Part shown: piece by piece, positions 1 through 5,796 of the stretch
How positions within the stretch are numbered: the first letter of the stretch is position 1
How the letters are laid out: each line of letters starts with the position of its first letter
Translations under genes and position numbers: made by a program
Assembly: GCA_964636575.1 (NCBI GenBank)
Contig: CAZWSE010000151.1
Location: 1-5,796, forward strand
Length of the DNA: 5,796 bases
Direction of reading: 5' to 3'
Source: CAZWSE01 sp964636575
Lineage (GTDB): Bacteria; Pseudomonadota; Alphaproteobacteria; Rhodobacterales; Rhodobacteraceae
The notes under the pieces: model-generated
What the model was told of the DNA's origin: nothing
Seen by the model: only the letters and a program-made list of their open reading frames with translations
Database searches by the model: none

Positions 1-18
1 GAAAGAGTGCGTCCGCCA

Positions 19-56
19 GTTTACCGCACCCCTGTTCCCAAGGATGCGGCCTAAAC
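19..56 (-). terminator. Candidate terminator hairpin downstream of gcdH
   Basis: The hairpin begins 17 nt beyond the gcdH stop codon. On the minus strand GTTTA pairs with TAAAC (plus 52-56 with 19-23). After a two-base bulge (50-51), CCGCATCC pairs with GGGTGCGG (plus 42-49 with 24-31), with one G-U wobble. This gives about 13 pairs around a 10-nt loop (32-41). No clear U-run follows on the minus strand, so it is not a textbook intrinsic terminator; it could be a 3'-end stabilising structure instead. The pairing is seen directly and the role is inferred from its position. Confidence 0.45.
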
Positions 57-73
57 CCGTACAGCCTTATGCT

Positions 74-1306
74 TTAGAAAAACGCCTGCAATCCGGTCTG
101 CGCACGCCCAAGGATCAAAGCATGCACATCATGGGTCCCTTCGTAGGTGTTTACCGTTTCCAGATTCATCATGTGGCGGATCACGTGGAAATCGAGAGAG
201 ATCCCGTTACCGCCATGCATGTCCCGCGACATCCGCGCGATATCAAGCGCCTTACCACAATTGTTCCGCTTCACGATTGAAATCATCTCAGGTGCTGCGC
301 GTGCCTCGTCCATCAAGCGGCCAACCCGCAACGACGCCTGAAGCCCCAATGCGATCTCGGACTGCATATCTGCCAGTTTGCGCTGGAATAGCTGCGTCTG
401 CGCCAGCGGCTTTTTGAACTGATGCCGGTCCAGCCCGTATTGCCGCGCACCATGCCAGCACGCCTCAGCCGCGCCCATAACGCCCCAGCTGATGCCGTAG
501 CGCGCGCGGTTCAAACAGCCGAACGGCCCTTTCAGACCTTCCACATTGGGCAGCAAAGCATCTTCACCAACTTCAACCTCGTCCAACACGATCTCACCGG
601 TAATCGACGCGCGCAGCGACATCTTGTTCTCAATCTTAGGCGCCGACAGCCCCTTCATACCTTTCTCAAGGACAAAGCCACGTATCTTGCCGCCATGCGC
701 TTCTGATTTGGCCCAAACCACGAACACATCCGCTATCGGTGAATTGGAAATCCACATCTTGGACCCACTGATCGAATAGCCACCATCCGTCTTCACAGCG
801 CGGGTCTTCATACCAGCCGGATCACTGCCCGCATCTGGTTCGGTCAGGCCAAAACACCCGATAAATTCGCCCGAGGCCAGCTTGGGCAGGTACTTTTGGC
901 GTTGTTCTTCAGACCCGTAGGCGTAAATCGGATACATCACCAAGGACGATTGAACAGACATCATCGACCGGTATCCACTGTCCACACGCTCGACCTCGCG
1001 GGCCACAAGCCCGTAGGACACATAGCTGCCCCCTAGCCCGCCATATTCCTCTGGGATGGTGGTGCCAAGCAGGCCCATCTCACCCATTTCACGGAAAATC
1101 TCAGGGTCTGACGCTTCATTCGCAAAGGCAGCCGTCACCCGCGTGGCCAGCTTTTCCTGCGCGTAGGAATGTGCGCTGTCGCGGATCATGCGTTCTTCTT
1201 CAGACAGCTGGTCGTTTAGATAAAACGGGTCTTCCCAATCAAACTTGCCCAGATCGGGCGCATCTTTGGCTTTCAGCGCAGGGGTCGCTTTGGATTGCAC
1301 ATTCAT
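74..1306 (-). CDS. gcdH: Glutaryl-CoA dehydrogenase
   Basis: This is an FAD-dependent acyl-CoA dehydrogenase of 410 residues, the usual family length. The family oxidatively decarboxylates glutaryl-CoA to crotonyl-CoA and CO2 in the cytoplasm, passing electrons to electron-transfer flavoprotein, in lysine, hydroxylysine and tryptophan breakdown. The N-terminal helical domain carries VDSGYRSMMSVQSS (about 108-121) with Arg113. The middle beta domain has FGLTEPDAGSDP (152-163) and KMWISNSP (183-190). The C-terminal helical domain ends with NTYEGTHDVHALILGRA (386-402), whose Glu389 is the expected catalytic base. Arg113 and Glu389 are each offset by 19 from Arg94 and Glu370 of the human enzyme, which supports glutaryl-CoA specificity over other acyl-CoA dehydrogenases. 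The ATG is preceded by AAGGA with a 7-nt spacer. The gene appears to be monocistronic, behind a 128 bp leader. No lysine- or glutarate-pathway partner or regulator is visible within the window. Confidence 0.96.
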   Translation of the reverse strand: MNVQSKATPALKAKDAPDLGKFDWEDPFYLNDQLSEEERMIRDSAHSYAQEKLATRVTAAFANEASDPEIFREMGEMGLLGTTIPEEYGGLGGSYVSYGLVAREVERVDSGYRSMMSVQSSLVMYPIYAYGSEEQRQKYLPKLASGEFIGCFGLTEPDAGSDPAGMKTRAVKTDGGYSISGSKMWISNSPIADVFVVWAKSEAHGGKIRGFVLEKGMKGLSAPKIENKMSLRASITGEIVLDEVEVGEDALLPNVEGLKGPFGCLNRARYGISWGVMGAAEACWHGARQYGLDRHQFKKPLAQTQLFQRKLADMQSEIALGLQASLRVGRLMDEARAAPEMISIVKRNNCGKALDIARMSRDMHGGNGISLDFHVIRHMMNLETVNTYEGTHDVHALILGRAQTGLQAFF

Positions 1307-1434
1307 GATTGGGTCCTTTTCTTCGAGGCTTGGCGATCTCTCACGGGGTCGCAGTTAGTTTAAGCTTAGAATAATTCGTGAGGTGAATATAGGGGGGTAA
1401 CTAACGTACCAGCGCGCTAAGTCCACACCGCCCC
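1307..1434 (-). promoter_or_regulatory. gcdH: gcdH leader / probable promoter region
   Basis: This 128 bp stretch lies between the olsA stop and the gcdH start and contains no credible gene. On the minus strand AAGGA (plus 1314-1318) is the gcdH ribosome binding site. The region is locally AT-rich (about 1353-1400), unlike its surroundings. It contains the palindrome TAAGCTTA (1361-1368) and a 7-bp inverted repeat, GTTAGTT (1354-1360) with AACTAAC (1399-1405). A TATATT hexamer on the minus strand (plus 1386-1391) could be a -10 element, but I see no convincing -35 partner. The promoter call rests on position and composition, not on a recognised motif. Confidence 0.5.
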
Positions 1435-2271
1435 TTACCCATCGCCACTCTGCGCCGCATGTTGGCCCTGCACAACCGCCTCAGCCGCACGGGCCAAGGC
1501 CTTTCGGTCGGGATAATCGCTCACCTTCAAAGGCGCATGATAGGTCACCGTAACGCCCCCCTGACGCACCACAGCCAGCGTTTTCAACAGATGCGGACCA
1601 AAGTCCATGTCACCCCACCAACCATAATATCGGGGCGATTGACCCATTGGCGCTGTATAAAACACCGTCACCGGCTGGACCCACAACACATCCTTCAACT
1701 TGGGCGTAAAGAACGACGCGAAAAGCGTTGTCTTAAAGGGCAAGACCCGCAAACCATCGGTGCTGGTGCCTTCGGGAAAGAACAACAGCTTGTGCCCTGC
1801 AAGAAGACGGTTCTCGAACACAACCGTTTGCTCGCGGGCCTTCGTCGGATTGCGTTCAATAAACACGGTGCCCGTCGCGCGCGCCAACCACCCTATTCCG
1901 GGCCAACTCGCAACTTCGGACTTGGACACAAAGTAAATCCGCTTGCGGGCGTTCAGCGCAAAGATATCAAGCCAGCTTGAATGATTGGCCACCACAGCGC
2001 CGGGTTGGGTCATCGGCGCGCCTTCGGTAGTGAACGACATCCCCAACACCCAAAACGCCGTGCGACAGACAGCCTGCGTGATCCAAGGGGTCACAGGGCG
2101 CCCCATGCCGTAAACAGGGGCCTCGATCAGGCGCAACAGCAACAACAAGATCAGCCCGCCAAAGACCACGACCACCAACACAAGCGCGCGCAACACAGCC
2201 AGCAGCGCACCAAAAGGTGTGATCTTGTAAGGATCCGGCGGATCGTCAGAGCTCCATCGCGGGTGCGCCAT
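1435..2271 (-). CDS. olsA: Lyso-ornithine lipid O-acyltransferase (PlsC-family)
   Basis: This 278-residue membrane-associated acyltransferase belongs to the PlsC / 1-acyl-glycerol-3-phosphate acyltransferase family. Visible motifs are NHSSWLD (96-102, the HX4D catalytic motif with His97 and Asp102), GTVFIER (134-140), FPEGTS (165-170, acyl-acceptor binding) and WVQPVTVFY (197-205). A strongly hydrophobic segment at about 21-48 should anchor it in the inner membrane. The gene starts on the last base of the olsB stop (TGATG), so translation is probably coupled. Pairing with OlsB points to the second step of ornithine-lipid synthesis, O-acylation of lyso-ornithine lipid from an acyl donor. In some Rhodobacterales, OlsA-type enzymes are known to act on other lyso-lipids too, including lysophosphatidic acid, so activity on that substrate cannot be excluded. 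The ATG has GAGG 7 nt upstream. Confidence 0.88.
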   Translation of the reverse strand: MAHPRWSSDDPPDPYKITPFGALLAVLRALVLVVVVFGGLILLLLLRLIEAPVYGMGRPVTPWITQAVCRTAFWVLGMSFTTEGAPMTQPGAVVANHSSWLDIFALNARKRIYFVSKSEVASWPGIGWLARATGTVFIERNPTKAREQTVVFENRLLAGHKLLFFPEGTSTDGLRVLPFKTTLFASFFTPKLKDVLWVQPVTVFYTAPMGQSPRYYGWWGDMDFGPHLLKTLAVVRQGGVTVTYHAPLKVSDYPDRKALARAAEAVVQGQHAAQSGDG

Positions 2272-3023
2272 CAGCCCACCTCAGCGCTATATCGCTGGGC
2301 ATAGCGGGCATTCATCTCGCGCGTGTCCATAATCATCAAAACATCGGTGGTGTTAAAGTCATGGTCAATCCAAGCCCCCTGCCCGACAACGCCGCCCATG
2401 CGCAAATAGGCCTTCATCAGGCTGGGCATGGCAACCATCGCGGCGCGACGGTCAATTTGATCCTCGGGCAGGATATTCATATCAAGACTTTGATCGCAAA
2501 GGGCTTTTGCACGCAACGACGCAGGGGCGAGATGCCGATGATGCAGCATCGAAAGCGGGCCGGACAAGGTATCAACGTCCGTTCCGTGAAAGCTCGCGAC
2601 ACCGAACAACAACTCAATCTGGTGCTGTGATATGTAATCAGCCAAGCCCGTCCAAAGCGCCACAAAGGCAGTGCCGCCCCTGAATTTGGGATGCAAACAG
2701 GACCGGCCAAGCTCAAGACAACGACGGCCAGAGGCAAGAACAGGCGTCAAATCAAACTCTTGCGCACTGTAATAGCCACCCGCGTGGTCCGCCATCTCTT
2801 GGGTCATCAAGCGGTAAACGGCGATCACAGGGCCACCTGCCCCGTCGGTGACGATCATATGTGCGGCGAATGGATCAAAGCGGTCCGTTTCAATACGAGC
2901 AGCATGATCGACGCACGGCCCATCGCCCTTCATTTCGTCTACAAAAACATCGTAGCGCAAGCGAAAGGCGGCCTCTTTTTCAGCCTCAGTCTCAGCCAGT
3001 TTTACAACAAATCGACCGCTCAT
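2271..3023 (-). CDS. olsB: L-ornithine N-alpha-acyltransferase
   Basis: This 250-residue GNAT-fold enzyme is of the OlsB (Acetyltransf_5) type. The family transfers a 3-hydroxyacyl group from acyl carrier protein to the alpha-amino group of ornithine, giving lyso-ornithine lipid, the first step in this phosphorus-free membrane lipid. Recognisable blocks are LRYDVFVDEM (22-31), AVYRLM (68-73), CLELGRSCLHPKFRGG (102-117), GVASFHGTD (141-149), PSLMKAYLRMGG (200-211) and FNTTDVLMIMD (223-233). Neither a signal peptide nor a membrane helix is evident. It is the first gene of a two-gene operon with olsA. The related glutamine-lipid enzyme GlsB of roseobacters is in the same family; adjacency to olsA favours OlsB, but substrate choice is inferred. 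The ribosome binding site is weak or oddly spaced: AAGG lies 2 nt before the ATG, with a second AAGG 10 nt before it. Confidence 0.9.
   Translation of the reverse strand: MSGRFVVKLAETEAEKEAAFRLRYDVFVDEMKGDGPCVDHAARIETDRFDPFAAHMIVTDGAGGPVIAVYRLMTQEMADHAGGYYSAQEFDLTPVLASGRRCLELGRSCLHPKFRGGTAFVALWTGLADYISQHQIELLFGVASFHGTDVDTLSGPLSMLHHRHLAPASLRAKALCDQSLDMNILPEDQIDRRAAMVAMPSLMKAYLRMGGVVGQGAWIDHDFNTTDVLMIMDTREMNARYAQRYSAEVG
2279..2282 (-). promoter_or_regulatory. olsA: olsA ribosome binding site inside olsB
   Basis: On the minus strand GAGG lies 7 nt upstream of the olsA ATG, within the last codons of olsB. Together with the shared-base TGATG junction it fixes the olsA start and indicates translational coupling. 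Confidence 0.75.
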
Positions 3024-3104
3024 GGCCTTAAAACCTTAACGTTTTCGCTTCCCCAGAAACGGTGAGTATGCAGATCACGAACGTGTGCTAGCTTTGCAGT
3101 GACG

Positions 3105-3290
3105 CTATTTGGCATCAAAATAAATTTCTAAGGCAATACGGGAACTATCAATGACCACTTTACCAGACTCACGGAAGTTAACGGTCACTTTCCCCGCGAT
3201 GTTGGATTGCACCTGCCCCAAGCCCCATTCGGGTTTGGTCGGATGCTTTACCAGCATTCCGGGCGACAAGATCGCGTTTAGATCGTCCAT
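3105..3290 (-). CDS. DUF3553 domain protein
   Basis: This is a complete small protein of 61 residues with no assigned biochemical function. It matches the DUF3553 pattern from memory: PGMLVKHPTKPEWGLGQVQS (10-29), then GKVTVNF (33-39) and GKVVID (43-48). The alternation of short beta strands with glycine turns and the 'W-G-x-G-x-V ... V-x-F ... G-K' spacing recall the Tudor/KOW-like C-terminal module of UvrD/PcrA helicases and CarD-type domains. That suggests a small SH3-like barrel binding nucleic acid or protein, which is inference only. Neither a signal peptide nor a membrane segment is seen. It is divergent from chpT with 24 bp between starts and lies 81 bp upstream of olsB in the same direction, so it could be co-transcribed with olsBA. 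Its ribosome binding site is poor (AAGG about 2 nt from the ATG, or GGA further up). Confidence 0.85.
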   Translation of the reverse strand: MDDLNAILSPGMLVKHPTKPEWGLGQVQSNIAGKVTVNFRESGKVVIDSSRIALEIYFDAK

Positions 3291-3305
3291 GCCTTACATC
3301 CAAAG

Positions 3306-3314
3306 TGAGGGGCT
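3306..3314 (+). promoter_or_regulatory. chpT: chpT ribosome binding site
   Basis: The purine-rich TGAGGGG run lies just before two consecutive ATG codons (3315 and 3318). Measured from AGG (3308-3310), the spacing is 4 nt to the first ATG and 7 nt to the second, so the second may be the main start; the difference is one residue. Confidence 0.6.
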
Positions 3315-3920
3315 ATGATGGGTCACACAAATATTAATCTGTCCGCGCTGATCGGCTCGCGGATTTGTCACGATCTCATATCGCCAATTGGCGCAATCAA
3401 CAACGGGTTAGAACTGTTGTCGATGGGGGCCATGCAATCAGACAGCCCAGAGCTCGCCTTGATCGGGGAAAGCGTTGAAAACGCCTCTGCCCGTATCCGC
3501 TTTTTCCGCATCGCTTATGGGGCTGCGGGTGACCAGATGGTGGGCCCGGGCGAAATCAACTCGGTCCTGCGCGATATGTGCAAAGGCAGCCGCCTTGATA
3601 TCCGCTGGAATACCGACGCCCCGCAATCACGCTCAGCCGTGCGCATGGCCTTTCTGGCGATCCAGTGTTTGGAATGCTCGATGCCCTATGGCGGCATCAT
3701 TACAGTGGGCGTTGATGGCGGACGTTGGGTGATCACAGGCATTGCCGACAAGATGGTCCTGTCATCTGAACTTTGGGGCATTTTGCAAGGCTCTGTCCAA
3801 GACGACGACCTTGCCCCTGCCCATGTGCAGTTTCCGCTGCTGGCGGAACTCGCGCGCGAAGTCGACCGCGACGTCAACGCCAACACAAGTCTCGAAGGGC
3901 GCGTCAGCATCACCTTTTGA
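3315..3920 (+). CDS. chpT: Histidine phosphotransferase ChpT
   Basis: This 201-residue cytoplasmic phosphotransferase belongs to the ChpT family. In alphaproteobacteria ChpT takes phosphate from the receiver domain of the hybrid kinase CckA and passes it to the response regulators CtrA and CpdR; in Rhodobacterales the pathway governs motility, gene transfer agents and quorum-linked traits more than viability. The N-terminal two-helix dimerisation region (about 8-70) carries SRICHDLISPIGAINNG (15-31), with His19 as the phosphorylated residue. The C-terminal part (about 80-201) corresponds to a degenerate kinase ATPase-like domain, and I see no intact G-boxes for ATP binding, as expected for ChpT. 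A good ribosome binding site precedes the start. It reads away from the DUF3553 gene, so its promoter probably lies inside that gene. It converges on proA with 15 bp between stop codons. Confidence 0.93.
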   Translation: MMGHTNINLSALIGSRICHDLISPIGAINNGLELLSMGAMQSDSPELALIGESVENASARIRFFRIAYGAAGDQMVGPGEINSVLRDMCKGSRLDIRWNTDAPQSRSAVRMAFLAIQCLECSMPYGGIITVGVDGGRWVITGIADKMVLSSELWGILQGSVQDDDLAPAHVQFPLLAELAREVDRDVNANTSLEGRVSITF

Positions 3921-3935
3921 TGCGCCTTGTTACTC

Positions 3936-5201
3936 TCAGGCTCGCGTCGTTCCCTCCCCGCGCACCAGATATTTGAAACTGGTAAGCTGAGCCGCTCCGA
4001 CAGGGCCACGGGCATGCATTTTGCCCGTGGCAATGCCGATTTCAGCGCCCATTCCGAACTCTCCCCCATCCGCAAACTGCGTCGAGGCATTGTGCATCAG
4101 GATTGCACTGTCCAACCGTTCAAAAAACCGCTGCGCCGCATTCGCGTCTTCCGTCATGATACAATCGGTGTGATCTGACCCAAAGGTGCGGATATGCGCG
4201 ATGGCCTCATCCAGCGACGCCACAGGTTTGGCCGCGATAATCATGTCCAGATATTCGTGTCCCCAGTCGTCTTTTGTCGCTTGGATAGCGCCCTTAACCT
4301 GCGCCAAAGCCCCATCCGCGCGCACTTCCACACCTGCGCTCATCAGCGCTGTCAGAACATCCTTACCAAGCGTCTCAACCACGTCCTCATGGATCAACAA
4401 ACACTCCGCCGAGCCGCAAATGCCAGTGCGGCGGGTCTTGGCGTTCATCACCACGTCCAACGTTTTCTGAGGGTCCGCCTTTGCATCAATGTAGATATGC
4501 ACGATCCCTTCGAGATGGGCGAAAACAGGCACACGGGCCTCGCGCTGGACCAAGCCAACCAAGCCCTTACCGCCACGCGGTACGATCACATCAATACTGT
4601 CGGTCATGGTCAGCATTTCGCGCACCGCTGCACGATCACGGGTCGGGACCAGCTGAATAGCCGCCTCAGGCAGCCCCGCGTCCCGCAACCCCTGCACCAT
4701 CGCGGCGTGAATAGCGGTCGAGGAATTGAACCCCTCAGACCCGCCCCGCAGGATCACCGCATTGCCGGCCTTCAGGCACAAGGCCCCCGCATCGGCGGTC
4801 ACATTCGGGCGGCTTTCATAGATGACACCCACCACACCAAGCGGCGTGCGCACCCGCTGAATGTTAAAACCCGAAGGTTGATCCCAGTCTTCCAAAATCT
4901 CGCCGACAGGATCGGGCTGTTCGGCCACCATGCGCAATCCGTCCACCATGCCTTGGATGCGGTCTTCGTCCAGCATCAACCGGTCCATCATCGCATCCGA
5001 CAGACCCTTCTCACGGCCATAGACCATGTCCTTGGCATTGGCCTCAATGATCGCATCACGGGTCTTCCAAAGCGCCTCGGCTGCCGAAATCAACGCGGCA
5101 TGCTTGCGCTCGGCAGAGGCAAACGCCAACTCCGCCGAAGCCGCCTTCGCCGCCTGCCCGATACCGGCCATCATCTGGGGAATGTCTTGGCTCTCAGTCA
5201 T
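3936..5201 (-). CDS. proA: Glutamate-5-semialdehyde dehydrogenase (gamma-glutamyl phosphate reductase)
   Basis: This cytoplasmic enzyme has 421 residues, normal for the family. It reduces gamma-glutamyl phosphate with NADPH to glutamate-5-semialdehyde, the second step of proline synthesis from glutamate. Visible signatures are RTPLGVVGVIYESRPNVTAD (118-137), LKAGNAVILRGGSE (143-156), VPRGGKGLV (207-215), NAKTRRTGICGSAE (253-266) with the presumed catalytic Cys262, and the C-terminal ASTQFADGGEFGMGAEIGI (372-390). I chose the ATG at 5201: AAGGA lies 8 nt upstream, and the family begins close to this point. An in-frame TTG at 5222 would add seven residues and overlap the proB stop, but has no comparable support. 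The gene follows proB by 17 bp and should be in the same operon. Confidence 0.96.
   Translation of the reverse strand: MTESQDIPQMMAGIGQAAKAASAELAFASAERKHAALISAAEALWKTRDAIIEANAKDMVYGREKGLSDAMMDRLMLDEDRIQGMVDGLRMVAEQPDPVGEILEDWDQPSGFNIQRVRTPLGVVGVIYESRPNVTADAGALCLKAGNAVILRGGSEGFNSSTAIHAAMVQGLRDAGLPEAAIQLVPTRDRAAVREMLTMTDSIDVIVPRGGKGLVGLVQREARVPVFAHLEGIVHIYIDAKADPQKTLDVVMNAKTRRTGICGSAECLLIHEDVVETLGKDVLTALMSAGVEVRADGALAQVKGAIQATKDDWGHEYLDMIIAAKPVASLDEAIAHIRTFGSDHTDCIMTEDANAAQRFFERLDSAILMHNASTQFADGGEFGMGAEIGIATGKMHARGPVGAAQLTSFKYLVRGEGTTRA
4005..4031. repeat. Perfect 10-bp inverted repeat (hairpin) within proA
   Basis: GCCACGGGCA (4005-4014) and TGCCCGTGGC (4022-4031) are perfectly complementary around a 7-nt loop. 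The hairpin lies in the last 100 bp of proA (encoding ATGKMHARG, residues 391-399) and begins 84 bp beyond the chpT stop. No T-run follows on either strand. It could fold in both the proA mRNA and any chpT read-through transcript. Confidence 0.8.
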
Positions 5202-5209
5202 ACCAAATA

Positions 5210-5214
5210 TCCTT
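5210..5214 (-). promoter_or_regulatory. proA: proA ribosome binding site
   Basis: On the minus strand AAGGA lies 8 nt before the ATG at 5201, inside the 17 bp gap after proB. This site decides the proA start in favour of the ATG over the upstream in-frame TTG at 5222. Confidence 0.8.
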
Positions 5215-5218
5215 CTCT

Positions 5219-5796
5219 TCAAACCGCCATATCATCACGGTGGATCAATGCAGCACGGCCGGGATAGCCCAAAATACCCGCAATTTCGCGGGATTGAGCA
5301 CCCGTGATCAGCTTTGTCTCAACCATCGAATACCGCACCAACCCTTGGCCAATGGCATGACCCTGATCATCGCGGATCTCAACAGGATCACCCCGCTCAA
5401 AAGCACCCGACACAGCCGTAATCCCCGCAGGCAGCAGGCTTTTGCCGCTCAGCAACGCCCGCGCCGCCCCTTGGTCGATGGAAATGGCGCCCTTGGCCTT
5501 CATTGAGGTAATCCACAGCTTGCGGGCTGTCTGCGGGTCGGTTTGCGGTAGAAACCACGTCGCATTGGCACCCTCGGCCAAGGCCTTCAAGGGATGCGCG
5601 ACGGACCCTTCAGTGATCGCCATGTGACAGCCCGCAGCGGTGGCGGTCTTGGCAGCCATAATCTTGGTTTTCATCCCACCCTTGGACAGACCGGATCCGG
5701 CATCGCCAGCCATGGCCTCAATCTCGGGCGTAATCGCATCGACCACATCAAAGCGGCGGGCATTCGGATCATCCGCAGGACTGGCCGAATAAAACC
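5219..5796 (-). CDS. proB: Glutamate 5-kinase, C-terminal half (5' end outside window)
   Basis: This enzyme phosphorylates glutamate with ATP to gamma-glutamyl phosphate, the first and usually proline-inhibited step of proline synthesis. The reading frame is open to the right edge: 191 complete codons are present, about half of the usual length of roughly 370. A GTG at 5746 is internal, because the in-frame residues before it (YSASPADDPNARRFD) continue the conserved amino-acid-kinase sequence. Also visible are ITPEIEAMAGDAGSGLSKGG and MKTK (5663-5731), the end of the kinase domain. A C-terminal PUA domain (about 5250-5490, KGAISIDQGAARALLSGK through the QSREIAGILGY stretch) makes this the long, PUA-bearing form of the enzyme. 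It ends 17 bp before proA. Truncation is due to the window edge, not to a mutation. Confidence 0.95.
   Translation of the reverse strand, partial: FYSASPADDPNARRFDVVDAITPEIEAMAGDAGSGLSKGGMKTKIMAAKTATAAGCHMAITEGSVAHPLKALAEGANATWFLPQTDPQTARKLWITSMKAKGAISIDQGAARALLSGKSLLPAGITAVSGAFERGDPVEIRDDQGHAIGQGLVRYSMVETKLITGAQSREIAGILGYPGRAALIHRDDMAV

Noticed and set aside
44..341. Two small plus-strand open frames opposite the gcdH 3' end
   Set aside because: Both are antisense to the catalytic C-terminal domain of gcdH and show no family resemblance or convincing ribosome binding site.
1411..1418. Palindrome AGCGCGCT downstream of olsA as a terminator
   Set aside because: It has no loop and no following U-run; short GC palindromes are expected at this base composition.
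1459..1980. Plus-strand open frame of 173 codons opposite olsA
   Set aside because: It lies antisense to the clear PlsC-family gene, has no domain, and its composition is typical of a mirror frame.
3026..3039. TTAA pair before olsB as a CtrA binding site
   Set aside because: The two TTAA boxes are 4 nt apart, not the 7 nt of the classical CtrA site, and TTAA occurs elsewhere in the window without pattern.
3964..3983. Small hairpin ACCAG/CTGGT as the chpT terminator
   Set aside because: The stem is only 5 bp with a 10-nt loop and no T-run; it is likely chance within proA coding sequence.
3686..4090. Minus-strand open frame spanning the convergent chpT/proA ends
   Set aside because: It overlaps two strongly supported genes in other frames and has no recognisable family; convergent gene ends often leave such frames open.
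4194..5267. Long open frame on the plus strand (357 codons) opposite proA
   Set aside because: It is exactly antisense to a well-conserved proA, rich in His, Arg and Gln as mirror frames of GC-rich genes usually are, and has no recognisable motif.
5219..5746. proB starting at GTG 5746
   Set aside because: The frame stays open to the window edge and the residues encoded upstream match the conserved glutamate-kinase sequence, so the GTG is internal.

Overview
The window looks like ordinary chromosome from an alphaproteobacterium, most likely a marine Rhodobacteraceae member (Roseobacter group). The clues are a ChpT-type histidine phosphotransferase, an OlsB/OlsA ornithine-lipid gene pair, a small DUF3553 protein, moderately high GC and a very dense layout. 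I see no tRNA, rRNA, CRISPR array, insertion sequence or phage gene. Every protein-coding stretch belongs to a recognisable family. The genus is not determined by anything I can see.

Layout from left to right. Positions 74-1306 (-) encode glutaryl-CoA dehydrogenase (gcdH), with a candidate terminator hairpin beyond its stop at 19-56. Positions 1307-1434 are a non-coding leader that probably holds the gcdH promoter. Positions 1435-3023 (-) hold olsB then olsA in transcriptional order; the two genes overlap by one base (TGATG) and together make ornithine lipid. Positions 3105-3290 (-) encode a 61-residue DUF3553 protein. Only 24 bp away and divergent is chpT (3315-3920, +), the phosphotransferase of the CckA-ChpT-CtrA phosphorelay. 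chpT converges on proA with a 15 bp gap. proA (3936-5201, -) and the 3' half of proB (5219 to the right edge, -) form a proline-biosynthesis operon; proB lacks its 5' end because the window stops.

Functionally this is four independent modules: lysine/tryptophan catabolism (gcdH), membrane lipid synthesis (olsBA), cell-cycle or motility signalling (chpT, perhaps with the DUF3553 protein as a neighbour), and proline synthesis from glutamate (proBA). The points most worth a second look are the DUF3553/chpT divergent pair with its very short shared intergenic region, a perfect 10 bp hairpin built into the 3' coding part of proA just past the convergent chpT end, and the gcdH leader and tail hairpin. 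I found no convincing previously undescribed system.
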